64,000 bases of DNA, from NCBI GenBank assembly GCA_002335495.1, contig DDBW01000014.1, positions 1,671-65,670 of the forward strand. The letters run 5' to 3'. The first letter of the stretch is position 1. Each line of letters opens with the position of its first letter. Positions 8,474 through 17,876 of the stretch are shown piece after piece. The DNA is from Candidatus Dojkabacteria bacterium UBA2022 (lineage in GTDB: Bacteria; Patescibacteriota; Dojkabacteria; SC72). The notes under the pieces are model-generated. The model saw only the letters and a program-made list of their open reading frames with translations. It searched no databases and was not told the origin of the DNA. The translations under genes were made by a program, and so were the position numbers.

Positions 8474-8609
8474 TTATATTTGATTAAAAATTTTCTGGGT
8501 AGATTGTGGGAAGAAATAAGAAAGTCTTTAATTACTTATTATTTAGCCGTACATTATCTTTAGTTTACAGATTCACCTTTTATACTTTTTACAATATAAT
8601 AAAAATATT

Positions 8610-9416
8610 ATGGATAAATACGTAATATTTTTAATAGTCCTTGTTTCGCTCATAGTACTCACTTTTTTGTTACTAGAAACACTTGTGTTTTTTATAGTTA
8701 ACGATTTATCTATCCCTACAATAACTCTCTCAAAAGATATTAAGAGAGTACTAGTAATTTACCCACATCCTGATGACGAGATATTAATTACAGGAGGTTT
8801 TATGAAAAAACACTCAAAAGATAGAGAAATTACTTGGGTGGTACTATCAAAGGGTGAACGAGGGACGCCTAATGCAGTTCTTAATGAGAACCTCAAAGAA
8901 ATACGGGCAGACGAGGCAAAAAGGGTTTCAGAATTACTAAAAGTTAAAAGTTTTTCACATTACGATTTTAAGGATAATGAAATGGAAACACAGGAAGAGA
9001 AACTAGAGAAGAAAGTACAACAAATCGTTAAAGATTCTAATCCCGATTTAATAATTACTTACGACACCGCAGGGCTATATGGTCATCCAGATCATATTAT
9101 TACTTCTGAAATAGTTACAAAGATTGCAGAAGAAAAGAATATAAAACTCTGGTATGCAACAAACGCCAAAAGAGTACTTGATATGGCTTCATTACCTGAG
9201 CATATGGCAAAAGACCCTAACTTCAAGGATAAAAGAAAGTATCCAAATGTTAAAGTATTTGTAGGATTAGAGGGAAGTATAGCAAAGAGTAAGGGAATAA
9301 GCATATATGAAAGTCAATTGCAGTCATTCGTATCAGCTTATCCAATAAAGTGGATACCATTGCCTATATACAACTTACCAATGGTTTACGAATATTTTTA
9401 TCAAGTTAACGAATAG
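8610..9416 (+). CDS. PIG-L/LmbE-family deacetylase, membrane-anchored
   Basis: This protein has 268 residues. One N-terminal membrane helix (about residues 4-30) precedes the zinc-hydrolase domain. PHPDDE (52-57) and GHPDH (158-162) are the family's zinc-binding and catalytic motifs. Members remove N-acetyl groups from GlcNAc-type sugars, for example in GPI, mycothiol or bacillithiol precursors; the substrate here is unknown. TATAAT lies 9 bases before the ATG with TTCACC 17 bases further up, which supports a short or absent leader. Confidence 0.8.
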   Translation: MDKYVIFLIVLVSLIVLTFLLLETLVFFIVNDLSIPTITLSKDIKRVLVIYPHPDDEILITGGFMKKHSKDREITWVVLSKGERGTPNAVLNENLKEIRADEAKRVSELLKVKSFSHYDFKDNEMETQEEKLEKKVQQIVKDSNPDLIITYDTAGLYGHPDHIITSEIVTKIAEEKNIKLWYATNAKRVLDMASLPEHMAKDPNFKDKRKYPNVKVFVGLEGSIAKSKGISIYESQLQSFVSAYPIKWIPLPIYNLPMVYEYFYQVNE

Positions 9417-9420
9417 CTTA

Positions 9421-9661
9421 TTGTATAAACTTGAAAGTATTGCAAAACCCATTATGGGGGAATGTTAGAATTTTGGGGTCGCAAAACAGGACGTTTTCGA
9501 CCTTTTGATTAAAAAGATTATACCACTGGCAAAAGAGCTTAAAAAGGTACAAAAAGACTACTATGCATTTATGGAGATTGCGGATAAATTACCCAATAGC
9601 ACAATAGATTACAAACTTTAGATATTAGATCCCAGAATTTCTATGACCTATTAGAGGGTAT
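9421..9661. other. Intergenic stretch with an open but startless frame
   Basis: Between the PIG-L gene and the inverted repeat at 9662, about 50 codons are open on the plus strand and end in TAG near 9621 (residues such as LAKELKKVQKDYYAFMEIADKL). No plausible start codon lies at the head of the frame and no family is recognised. It may be a gene remnant. Confidence 0.3.
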
Positions 9662-9873
9662 TGCGGAGTGAGTACTACTTGTTGTTTAATAAACTAGACT
9701 AGTTTAAGAAACTTTATTTCTTCTTTTTGTCACTTCTTGTCTTTCTCCAAGCTCCAGATTTAGTTCTGGATCTTGGTTGTTTTCCTCCACCTTCATCTTT
9801 GACGTGCGGAATCCTACCAGCTCTTCTATCTGCCATATATCTAACCTCCTTTCCAACGACTCCTCACTCCGCA
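9662..9873. repeat. 11-bp perfect inverted repeat bracketing a 40-codon gene
   Basis: TGCGGAGTGAG at 9662-9672 and CTCACTCCGCA at 9863-9873 are exact reverse complements and enclose the minus-strand gene at 9714-9836. TATAAT on the minus strand lies just outside the right copy, so the transcript would start near that copy and could pair its 5' and 3' ends. The unit is about 212 bp, MITE-like in size. Confidence 0.6.
9714..9836 (-). CDS. Small, highly basic 40-residue protein
   Basis: The sequence runs from MADRRAGRIPHVKDEGGG to a Lys-rich end (TRSDKKKK), with Gly, Arg and Lys dominating. I do not recognise a family; the composition suggests nucleic-acid or ribosome binding. The start is well supported by AAGGAGGT (complement of 9844-9851) 7 bases before the ATG, the strongest Shine-Dalgarno site I found in the window and unlike the leaderless starts around it. 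It is enclosed by the 11-bp inverted repeat and sits between the PIG-L gene and the restriction operon. Its different initiation signal hints at a separate origin. Confidence 0.6.
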   Translation of the reverse strand: MADRRAGRIPHVKDEGGGKQPRSRTKSGAWRKTRSDKKKK

Positions 9874-9977
9874 TTTAATTATATCCAATTGTTACGAGAA
9901 TATTAAATAACTATAGAGAACTTCCAAATTTCATCTTCGAAAGATATAATAGAGAAATATTTACCTAATGCATAAAA

Positions 9978-12626
9978 ATGAAACTTAAGTTTGAAGCTAA
10001 CCTACAGTACCAGAAAGATGCAATAAACTCAGTAGTGAAGTTATTTGAAGGTGCTCCATACATAAGACCCGAAGATAGAATCTCTCAAGAAGTCTCCCCG
10101 AACATTTTAAAGATCACACAAGAAAAAATATTTGAGAATTACAACAAAATAGTTACCGAAAGTCTCATCGATGAAGGTAAACAAGCAAAGAATAGTGACC
10201 TATTGGATTTTTCAGTTGAAATGGAAACTGGAACTGGAAAAACTTACATATATTTGAGAACTATCCTAGAGCTATATAAAAACTATGGTTTAACAAAATT
10301 CTTAATCGTTGTACCAAGTATTGCAGTAAAAGAAGGAGTTATCAAAACTTTAGATATGACGAAAGACCATTTCAATGAGTTATTCAACGAAAAGATCCAA
10401 TACTTCGAATATGACAGTAAGAAATCTACGAGAGTAAGGCATTTCGCCTACAGTAATACACTTCAAGTAATGGTGATCAATGTTCAAGCATTTAATGCAG
10501 ATGACAACATTATCAATCAAGAAAGAGATGTAAATAACGGAGCGAAACTAATTGATTTGATCAAAGCCATAAGACCTGTTGTGATAATGGATGAACCTCA
10601 AGAAGGAATGGATAGTAAAAATATGGAGAAGAGATTCAATCAGTTAGATCCACTATTTAAGATTAGATACTCAGCCACACATAAAAAGCCAATAAACCTA
10701 GTCTACAGACTCACTCCTTATGAAGCATACAATCAGGGATTAGTTAAAAAGATTGAAGTGTACTCAATCCACGAAGAGAATACCCAAAGCAATGTTGAGA
10801 TTGAGTTTAAAGAGATTAAATATACTTCAGCTAAACCAGAAGCAAAGTTACAAGTAAACTATAAAGTTGGAACCGATTTCAAAACTAAAGACGGTTATTT
10901 CAAAGAATTAGACAACTTGGAAGAGAAAACTAAAAATCCCGCCTACAAAGGATGGATCATTGAAAGAATATACAAGGATCTAATGGATAACACTGAGAAA
11001 GTGAAATTCAGTAACGGAATTGAATTAACAAGAGGCTCAAAACACGGATGGGATAAAGAATCTATCTTTAGGGAACAGATACGCTGGACTATAAAAAGAC
11101 ATTTCCAAAAGAAAGAACAATACAAAGATCTAGGAATTAAAGTCCTATCTCTATTCTTCATTGATCGAGTAGCAAACTATGTAAATGCAGAGGGGATTAT
11201 CAAAAAGCTTTTCATTGAACTATATAAACAAGAATACAAAGATAAGTACGGGAAAGAACCTGAGAATGTTGATCAAGTACACAATGGATACTTTGCAAAA
11301 ACCAAATCAGATGAATATACCGACAATGTTAACTCAATGCAGAAAAACAAAGAGATCTACAACCTAATTATGAAAGATAAAGAGAGATTATTATCTTTTG
11401 AAGAACCATTAGAATTTATATTCTCTCACTCCGCACTAGGTGTTGGTTGGGATAATCCCAATGTATTCCAAATATGTACCCTAAATGAATCACATAGTGA
11501 GGCTAAAAAGAGACAAGAGATAGGTAGAGGTTTAAGAATATGTGTTGATAAAACAGGTGAAAGATATAGAGATCCTGATACAGTCACAGAAGGACAAGAA
11601 ATAAACCTTCTAACCGTAATCCCAAATGAAAGCTATCACGCATTTGTAACACAATATCAAGATGAAATTATCGAAGAGACTGGAGATACAAGAGCAACTA
11701 AAGTACGAAATGCGAAAAAGGGTGCAAACAAAATTGGAATTAACAAAGATATTTTAAACAGCGATGACTTCCAGAACTTATGGAAGAAGATACAGAAGAA
11801 AACAAAATTTATGGTCTCCTTTAGAGAACAAGAGTTGGTAGATAAATGTGTAGATGAACTTAGTTCAATAGTTGTAAGGGAGCAAATTATTCAGACCCAA
11901 GCAATACAAATTAAGAGTCTAAGTGAATCACAAGACATAAACCAGAATATCCTCACAAAAGGAGAAACTTCAACAAAAGCAAAGAGTTCTGTTGCCAATA
12001 TTGATCTAATTGATCAACTATCTGAACAAACTTCTTTAAGTATTAAAACTGTAATTGAGATACTAAGCAAGATTTCAAATCAAAGTATGCTTACTAAAAA
12101 TCCAGTTGTATACCTTACAGAAGCAGTTAAAAGAATTAAACGAGTACTAAATACTGAAATGGTAAGAGTTATTAGCTATCAACCTACTAATGAGGAATTC
12201 CCAATTGAAGATTTCGAGAAGTTCGATCCTCAGACATACAACGATGTAGTACCAGCACGTAAAGGGGTCTATGACGCCGTAGAATACGATTCAGCAATCG
12301 AAAAAGACTTTGTACTAGATATAGACCAAGAAAACAAAGTAAAGGCATTTGTGAAGCTACCAAAATGGTACAAAATTGAAACACCTATTGGTACTTACAA
12401 TCCAGACTTCGCTTTAGTAATGGAGAAAAAAGATCTTGAAAAAGGTGGAGAAACAAAATACTACTTTGTAATTGAAACAAAAGGTACAGACGATATTAAC
12501 GAGCTAAAAGATGAAGAGAAAATGAAGATTCAGTGTGCTATTAAACATTTTGAAGCAATTGGCTTTGAAAAATATATGGCACCTGTAAAGAATCTAAATA
12601 GCTTTAAGAGTAAGGCAAATATTTAA
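9978..12626 (+). CDS. Type III restriction enzyme, Res subunit (helicase-nuclease)
   Basis: The 882-residue protein has a superfamily 2 helicase core: Walker A ETGTGKT (83-89), Walker B DEPQ (205-208), motif III YSATHK, and a motif VI-like QEIGRGLRI. The C-terminal nuclease is of the PD-(D/E)xK type, with D810 in NPDFALV and E833-T-K835 in FVIETKG. Res translocates or switches on DNA after Mod recognises an unmethylated site, and cuts nearby. It is the first gene of a tight operon: the ATPase gene begins 5 bases after it and Mod follows. TATAAT lies about 27 bases before the ATG. Confidence 0.9.
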   Translation: MKLKFEANLQYQKDAINSVVKLFEGAPYIRPEDRISQEVSPNILKITQEKIFENYNKIVTESLIDEGKQAKNSDLLDFSVEMETGTGKTYIYLRTILELYKNYGLTKFLIVVPSIAVKEGVIKTLDMTKDHFNELFNEKIQYFEYDSKKSTRVRHFAYSNTLQVMVINVQAFNADDNIINQERDVNNGAKLIDLIKAIRPVVIMDEPQEGMDSKNMEKRFNQLDPLFKIRYSATHKKPINLVYRLTPYEAYNQGLVKKIEVYSIHEENTQSNVEIEFKEIKYTSAKPEAKLQVNYKVGTDFKTKDGYFKELDNLEEKTKNPAYKGWIIERIYKDLMDNTEKVKFSNGIELTRGSKHGWDKESIFREQIRWTIKRHFQKKEQYKDLGIKVLSLFFIDRVANYVNAEGIIKKLFIELYKQEYKDKYGKEPENVDQVHNGYFAKTKSDEYTDNVNSMQKNKEIYNLIMKDKERLLSFEEPLEFIFSHSALGVGWDNPNVFQICTLNESHSEAKKRQEIGRGLRICVDKTGERYRDPDTVTEGQEINLLTVIPNESYHAFVTQYQDEIIEETGDTRATKVRNAKKGANKIGINKDILNSDDFQNLWKKIQKKTKFMVSFREQELVDKCVDELSSIVVREQIIQTQAIQIKSLSESQDINQNILTKGETSTKAKSSVANIDLIDQLSEQTSLSIKTVIEILSKISNQSMLTKNPVVYLTEAVKRIKRVLNTEMVRVISYQPTNEEFPIEDFEKFDPQTYNDVVPARKGVYDAVEYDSAIEKDFVLDIDQENKVKAFVKLPKWYKIETPIGTYNPDFALVMEKKDLEKGGETKYYFVIETKGTDDINELKDEEKMKIQCAIKHFEAIGFEKYMAPVKNLNSFKSKANI

Positions 12627-12631
12627 AAACT

Positions 12632-14089
12632 ATGTTTATAAAAAAGGCAACAATAAAAAATTACAGAATATTTTCCTCAAGTGAGGATTTTATTATTGAT
12701 AATATAAACGTACCAGATAATTCAAATGTTGGCAGTGGATTAACAATTCTTGTTGGAGACAACGGTTGTGGAAAATCATCCATTCTTGAAGGAATATCTT
12801 TGCCAGTTCTATCATATAAATCTGAATCCTTTTGTTTAGAAGATCTAAACGACTTAGACTCTAAATGCGAGATAAAATTGTTTGCTAATTCGAATTTTGA
12901 AGTAAAAGGGAGTCTCCCTAATAAATCCAAACCAACTTTTCAAGCACAAGGTTTTGAATTTATAGGAAATATTAGAACTCGAGACAACAAATCATATTTA
13001 ACACCATTAATTGTTTCAGATCAAAAGTTTATAAGAGCAGATGGTTTAGATAAGCCAGAAGATAGCAGTCCAGATTTAAGGGTAAACGTTAACAACCCCT
13101 TTAGCGGTAATCGTTTTACTGATAATGATTATCTATATCTAGACAAGAATAGGACATTCCAAACAAGGAATGGTACTTATAATACAACAAAATTTGACAG
13201 ATTAATGGACAATTTTAATTTTCAATATCTAAAGTCGGTAGAAGAAGCCGAAAAAACGGATATAAACGAATCCGTTAGACAAACAACTATCTCAAAAGTA
13301 TCTAACACATTTTTGCAAAATTCATTTGAAAAGTTTAAAGAAATCTCTGGATACGACTTATCCTTAAATATGATTTCATCTTTAGAGCCATTTAAACATG
13401 CAAGCATTGGTGATAACAGAGATAACTTACAACAAATAAAATTGTCTGCGTTAGGTTCTGGCTATGAGATGATCTTTACCCTTTTGTACAATTTTTATTT
13501 GTCACAACAAGCAGGAAAAGATTTAATTATACTTATTGACGAGCCCGAATTGCACCTTCATCCAAAACTACAAGAAAAATTAGTAGAGGTTTTACTAGAA
13601 TTTTCAAAAACTAGTCAAATAATTATTACTTCCCATTCACCAATCCTCGTAAAACAGCTATGTGTAAATGACAAAGTCGAAACAAAGATAATCAAACTGG
13701 GTAACGGTGTTCCAGAATTGTCGTCAATAAATGAGAAGTTATTACCATACGATTCAGCAAACGAAATAAACCACTTAGCTTTTGACTTCCCAACGCCAGA
13801 ATATCACGATGAACTATATGGGAGATTGCAGGAGTTATTATTGTGCTTTGACGAAGCTAGCATAGAAACAGCTTTAGTTAGAGATCATAGTATTAGCAAG
13901 ACAAAAAGATGGCAGCGGGAAAAAAATGGCGCGGTAAGTGGAGCGGAGTATGATATAACACTTCAATCTTTTATCAGAAATAAACTTCACCATCCAGAAA
14001 ATATTACTATGCAGAGTAAAAAGTTTACGACTAATGAGTTAGAGCAATCAATCAATGAGATGCGAGTAATAATTAAATCGCTTATTTAA
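12632..14089 (+). CDS. ABC/OLD-type ATPase with C-terminal RNxxxH (HEPN-like) motif
   Basis: The 485-residue protein is an SMC/RecF-like ATPase: Walker A GDNGCGKSS (42-50), a signature-like LSALGSGYEM, Walker B LIILIDEPELHLHP (D303, E304) and an H-loop TSHSP (334-337). The C-terminal 90 residues are helical and carry FIRNKLHHPEN; R449-N-K-L-H-H454 fits the RNxxxH active-site pattern of HEPN ribonucleases. ATPase plus HEPN is the layout of anticodon nucleases such as PrrC and RloC, which guard restriction systems. Lying between res and mod, it may be an abortive-infection effector. The RNase assignment is inference from the motif and the context. Confidence 0.7.
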   Translation: MFIKKATIKNYRIFSSSEDFIIDNINVPDNSNVGSGLTILVGDNGCGKSSILEGISLPVLSYKSESFCLEDLNDLDSKCEIKLFANSNFEVKGSLPNKSKPTFQAQGFEFIGNIRTRDNKSYLTPLIVSDQKFIRADGLDKPEDSSPDLRVNVNNPFSGNRFTDNDYLYLDKNRTFQTRNGTYNTTKFDRLMDNFNFQYLKSVEEAEKTDINESVRQTTISKVSNTFLQNSFEKFKEISGYDLSLNMISSLEPFKHASIGDNRDNLQQIKLSALGSGYEMIFTLLYNFYLSQQAGKDLIILIDEPELHLHPKLQEKLVEVLLEFSKTSQIIITSHSPILVKQLCVNDKVETKIIKLGNGVPELSSINEKLLPYDSANEINHLAFDFPTPEYHDELYGRLQELLLCFDEASIETALVRDHSISKTKRWQREKNGAVSGAEYDITLQSFIRNKLHHPENITMQSKKFTTNELEQSINEMRVIIKSLI

Positions 14090-14106
14090 GTTTATGAGTA
14101 GTAAGA

Positions 14107-15984
14107 ATGAATAAAACATATAAACAGTCAGAAGACCTATACAAAGAGAAGGTTGAGCAATTAAAAGCCATTTATCCTGCACTCTTTAGCGATGAGGGTA
14201 ATTTAAATGAAGATGAGCTAAGAAACTTTCTAAAGCAGTTCGCTTCTACCTCTGAAGGCAAATATGAGTTTAACTGGGCAGGGAAAATGACTGCGAAAAG
14301 AAATGCTTTTACTACTTCAAGAGCAATGTTAAAACCAGACAAAGATAGAAGTATTGATTTTGATAAAACAGAAAACTTAATTATCGAAGGAGATAACTTA
14401 GAAGTATTAAAACTACTTCAGAAATCGTACCAAGGAAAAATCAAATGCATTTATATTGATCCTCCATACAATACAGGAAACGACTTTATCTATACGGATA
14501 ACTTTTCAGAAGAGAAGAAGGCATACTGGGAAAAGTCAGGTACAACACAAGATGGAGTGAAGTTAGACACAAATACAGAATCACAAGGGAGATATCATAG
14601 CAACTGGTTGAATATGATATATCCAAGATTACTACTTGCTAGAAATCTGTTAAGGGAAGATGGTGTGATTTTTATCAGTATTAATGACTTTGAAGTTCAT
14701 AATCTAAAGAAAGCAATGGATGAAATATTTGGAGAAGAAAACTTTATCGCCCAATTAGTTTGGGAGAATAAAGAAGGTGGAGGTAGTTCAGATAGCAAAC
14801 TTTTTAGGATTAAACACGAATATTTGCTTTCATACACAAATAATAAAAATATCGTCAATATCAAGGGTGAAATCAAAGGTGAAGACAATAGTTATACATA
14901 TGAAGACGAATATCTATCTAAACGTGGTAAATACAAACTAATAAAGCTTAATAGCTTCAGCGTACAGTACTCTCCGTCACTTGACTACGAAATATTACTC
15001 CCAAACGGGGAAAAGGTTATGCCTAGTGAAAATGGGAAAAGAGGATGTTGGCGTTGGTCTAAAGAAAAGCTAGATTGGGGAATAAGAAATGGTTTTATTG
15101 AATTTAAAGAAAATTCAGAAGGTAAGTTATGGGTCTATACAAAGCAGTATTCTAAGGTTGATAACGAAGACAAACCAATAATTCGAGAGTTACCCTTTAG
15201 AGGAGTAATCAGTAAATATTCCAGTACCAAGGCAACAAAACAACTCGAACAATTAATGGGGTTAAAATTATTTGATTATTCGAAGCCTTTCGAGCTAATA
15301 AAGTTTATATGTACAATATCCTCAGACAAAGACTCAATCGTTTTGGACTTTTTTGCAGGTTCAGGCACTACGGCACAAGCTGTAATGGAATTAAATAAAG
15401 AAGATCGTGGTAACAGGAAATTTATACTTGTACAAATACCAGAAAAAACAGATGAAAACAGTGAAGCTTACAAAGCAGGATATAAAAAAATATCAGATAT
15501 ATGTATCGAAAGAGTAAAACGAGTATCTAAGAAATTATCAGAAGAAAAAGCTACAGGAGATCTAGGGTTTAAAGTCTTTACATTATCTCCAAGTTATTTC
15601 CCTGAAAACCTCTTTACACCAGATCCAGAGAAGACAGAAGAAGAAAATAAAAAAGCATTGGCAAAATACATAGAAGAAGCATCCACACAATTGGAATTCA
15701 AATTTGACGAGTTTGATTTAATGTATGAGGTATTACTTAAAGACGGATTTACACTAAACTTTAAAGCTGGGAAGTTATCTGAATTTCCTAAGAACAATAT
15801 CTATAAAGTTACGGACGGTGAAAAACACGCTCTAGTGACCCTTGATCCCGATTTAAAGGACGAAACCCTACAAAAGCTACAAAGTTACACTGAAGAAAGA
15901 TTCATTTGTTTAGAGAGGGCTGTAGACACTACGAAGAAGTGGAACTTACAGAATATGTTTGGGAGTAATCTTTGGGTAATTTAA
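14107..15984 (+). CDS. Type III DNA methyltransferase, Mod subunit (adenine-N6, beta class)
   Basis: In this 625-residue protein, motif IV DPPY (118-121, within IYIDPPYNTGND) precedes motif I DFFAGSGTT (about 414-422), the order of beta-class N6-adenine methyltransferases. The roughly 300 residues between them should contain the target-recognition domain. Mod recognises an asymmetric site and methylates one strand; it is also required for cleavage by Res. It lies 17 bases after the ATPase gene and 4 bases before the AlbA_2 gene, so all four genes probably share one transcript. The recognition sequence cannot be read from the protein. Confidence 0.9.
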   Translation: MNKTYKQSEDLYKEKVEQLKAIYPALFSDEGNLNEDELRNFLKQFASTSEGKYEFNWAGKMTAKRNAFTTSRAMLKPDKDRSIDFDKTENLIIEGDNLEVLKLLQKSYQGKIKCIYIDPPYNTGNDFIYTDNFSEEKKAYWEKSGTTQDGVKLDTNTESQGRYHSNWLNMIYPRLLLARNLLREDGVIFISINDFEVHNLKKAMDEIFGEENFIAQLVWENKEGGGSSDSKLFRIKHEYLLSYTNNKNIVNIKGEIKGEDNSYTYEDEYLSKRGKYKLIKLNSFSVQYSPSLDYEILLPNGEKVMPSENGKRGCWRWSKEKLDWGIRNGFIEFKENSEGKLWVYTKQYSKVDNEDKPIIRELPFRGVISKYSSTKATKQLEQLMGLKLFDYSKPFELIKFICTISSDKDSIVLDFFAGSGTTAQAVMELNKEDRGNRKFILVQIPEKTDENSEAYKAGYKKISDICIERVKRVSKKLSEEKATGDLGFKVFTLSPSYFPENLFTPDPEKTEEENKKALAKYIEEASTQLEFKFDEFDLMYEVLLKDGFTLNFKAGKLSEFPKNNIYKVTDGEKHALVTLDPDLKDETLQKLQSYTEERFICLERAVDTTKKWNLQNMFGSNLWVI

Positions 15985-15988
15985 TAGT

Positions 15989-17245
15989 ATGGAAATATTA
16001 AGAAGAGATATTAAAAATATATCTTTTGACGAAATAGTTGAATTTTGTAAACTAGGGTATCCTGAGGGATCCCAATTAGACTATAAGAAGAAATTTAGTG
16101 AAAACTTCTGGAGTAATGAACTTCAAAAAGATGTTGCATCCTTTGCAAATATGCAGGGAGGGATAATAATAGTTGGAGTAAAAGAGGATAAAACAACGGG
16201 AAAACCAAAAGAATGGGAGGGGATAGAAATTAATGCAGAAGAAATTGATAGGATCGACAGAATAGTGGCAAATATGACCCCATTGCCACACGCGGAATCT
16301 CACTTAATTCCTAACGAAGAGAATACTAAATGTTTTTTAGTAATACGTATTCTTGAGGGTTCGAATAAGCCTTATTATGCTAATAATGATCCTATTGAAT
16401 GGATAAGAACGGGAAAAGTAAAAACACCGATTGAACCTGCTTCGCCTCAATACAAAAAATATCTATTTGACGATAAGAATAAAGCTTCAGAACAAAGGAA
16501 ATTTCTACTTGAATATGCAAACAAGATATTTAAAGGGCATACTTTTAATAGATTTGAAGAAATGCTTTTAAATGGGGAACTGGATCACTCAGTCATAGGC
16601 AGTGTACATCCAGATTTTGATAAAACCAAAGCGAGACTACAAATAGCAATCCTCCCTTACAATCCAAATAAGACATTGATAACACCAAGCTCATTAAAAG
16701 ATAAAATATACAATATTCGGATCTCAGAAGGGATTACAGATTTCCCAATAGTAAATTGGGCTTTCCAGACAACACCGAAAGGAATATCAACGTTTGTACA
16801 TCTAGACAACGATCAAACAATTAATATGCAAATTTTTGGAGAAGGTTTAATATTTTTTTCGTATGACATATGTCAAGAAAAAGAGACTGAAAAGAATATC
16901 TGGCAAGGTTTTAGTCTTCCGGTAATATTGAAATACACTCATTTATCACTTAAATTGGCTGAAAGTTTGTACAGAAATCTAGGATATCAAGGAGAATTGT
17001 TAAGCAAAATAGAGATAGCGAATGTTATTGGACTTAATGCTTGTAGTGATTTACATAGCTCTCAATACAAGAAAGCCCTTCTCTATAGCTATAATTGGGA
17101 TATATTGTTTAATACATACTCAATATCAAATGAAGATGAGTACTGGAAAACGTTTGCCGAATTTGGTAAATCCGTTTATGAAAGCTTTGATTTTAGCTGG
17201 GTCACTCCGGATAAAATAAAAGAATATACTATGTCTAGTTGTTAG
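15989..17245 (+). CDS. AlbA_2/Schlafen-type domain protein in the restriction operon
   Basis: In this 418-residue protein, residues about 20-150 match the AlbA_2 (formerly AAA_4) domain found in Schlafen-like proteins: EGSQLDYKK, then LQKDVASFANMQGGIIIVGV, and later FLVIRILEGSNKPYYANN. In other systems this domain binds nucleic acid or acts as an RNase core; the catalytic residues cannot be confirmed here. The remaining 270 residues are unrecognised. It starts 4 bases after Mod, so it is likely a fourth component of the defence operon rather than a bystander. Its frame ends 36 bases before the integrase module. Confidence 0.7.
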   Translation: MEILRRDIKNISFDEIVEFCKLGYPEGSQLDYKKKFSENFWSNELQKDVASFANMQGGIIIVGVKEDKTTGKPKEWEGIEINAEEIDRIDRIVANMTPLPHAESHLIPNEENTKCFLVIRILEGSNKPYYANNDPIEWIRTGKVKTPIEPASPQYKKYLFDDKNKASEQRKFLLEYANKIFKGHTFNRFEEMLLNGELDHSVIGSVHPDFDKTKARLQIAILPYNPNKTLITPSSLKDKIYNIRISEGITDFPIVNWAFQTTPKGISTFVHLDNDQTINMQIFGEGLIFFSYDICQEKETEKNIWQGFSLPVILKYTHLSLKLAESLYRNLGYQGELLSKIEIANVIGLNACSDLHSSQYKKALLYSYNWDILFNTYSISNEDEYWKTFAEFGKSVYESFDFSWVTPDKIKEYTMSSC

Positions 17246-17269
17246 GCTTTATATTCTATTAAATAGTAA

Positions 17270-17275
17270 TATAAT
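17270..17275 (+). promoter_or_regulatory. -10 box of the integrase module
   Basis: TATAAT with 6 bases to the ATG at 17282. It separates the integrase module transcriptionally from the restriction operon and fits the leaderless pattern. Confidence 0.55.
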
Positions 17276-17281
17276 TTAGCT

Positions 17282-17563
17282 ATGCATAAGACGGAGGAAT
17301 CAGTAACAAAACAACAAAAGCCAAAACTTTCTGAAATAGCTAAAAAGAAGATGGAAGAAATCTTCATAAAACAGAAAAAAGATCCCAAAGAGGATCCTGC
17401 TAAAATATATCTTCAGCTATTAAACCAGTACGAACCTCCTGTTGACGAAGACGATGAAGATGACGAGAATACTGATAACTCATTAGAAGACTATACTTTC
17501 TTTAATAACGACGGAACTAAGTTCAAAGAGCTACCTAAAAATGAGAGGGTTAAGACAAAATAA
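17282..17563 (+). CDS. Small charged protein of the integrase module
   Basis: The protein has 93 residues: a Lys-rich helical N-terminal half, then an acidic stretch (VDEDDEDDENTDNSLEDY). No family is recognised. It overlaps the next gene by 23 bases, so the two are translationally linked. Small charged or HTH proteins beside large serine integrases often act as directionality factors; that role is only a guess here. Confidence 0.55.
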   Translation: MHKTEESVTKQQKPKLSEIAKKKMEEIFIKQKKDPKEDPAKIYLQLLNQYEPPVDEDDEDDENTDNSLEDYTFFNNDGTKFKELPKNERVKTK

Positions 17564-17876
17564 AGATCAGATTGTCGAACTCCTCCACGATTACATCGTA
17601 TTAGGTTACAGTATCAATAAATCTTGTCAGTACATAGGAATTCCGCACACAACAGTTCATACTTGGATAAACAACGATCCAGAGGTTCGTATGAAAATTA
17701 ACTCTTGGAAAAACATTGTAAATCTTGAAGCAAGAAAAAGAATTGTCGAAAAAATAGTAAACGGAGATATCAAAGCAAGTATGTGGTGGCTAGATAAGTT
17801 TGATTATATTGAAAACTCAAATGAAGAGAAAAGTAATCAATTAAGCATCGAAATAAATGGCAGAAAAGTATATTAA
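17541..17876 (+). CDS. Helix-turn-helix protein, small-terminase or regulator-like
   Basis: In this 111-residue protein, residues about 20-50 (GYSINKSCQYIGIPHTTVHT followed by WINNDPEVRMK) form a clear helix-turn-helix of the kind seen in phage small terminases and transposase-linked regulators. The rest is helical (ARKRIVEKIVNGDIKASMWW). It overlaps the preceding gene by 23 bases and the recombinase by 20 bases, so it belongs to one translationally coupled module. It may regulate the recombinase, act as a directionality factor, or be a leftover phage protein. Confidence 0.6.
   Translation: MRGLRQNKDQIVELLHDYIVLGYSINKSCQYIGIPHTTVHTWINNDPEVRMKINSWKNIVNLEARKRIVEKIVNGDIKASMWWLDKFDYIENSNEEKSNQLSIEINGRKVY

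Noticed and set aside
9470..9625. Small gene in the open frame before the inverted repeat
   Set aside because: About 50 open codons but no usable start codon and no recognisable protein; listed only as an intergenic note.
1..17500. Displaced copy of the tRNA-His 3' end marking the element's left edge
   Set aside because: I found no copy of the tRNA-His 3' segment of 12 bases or more; the left edge is outside the window or the shared core is short.
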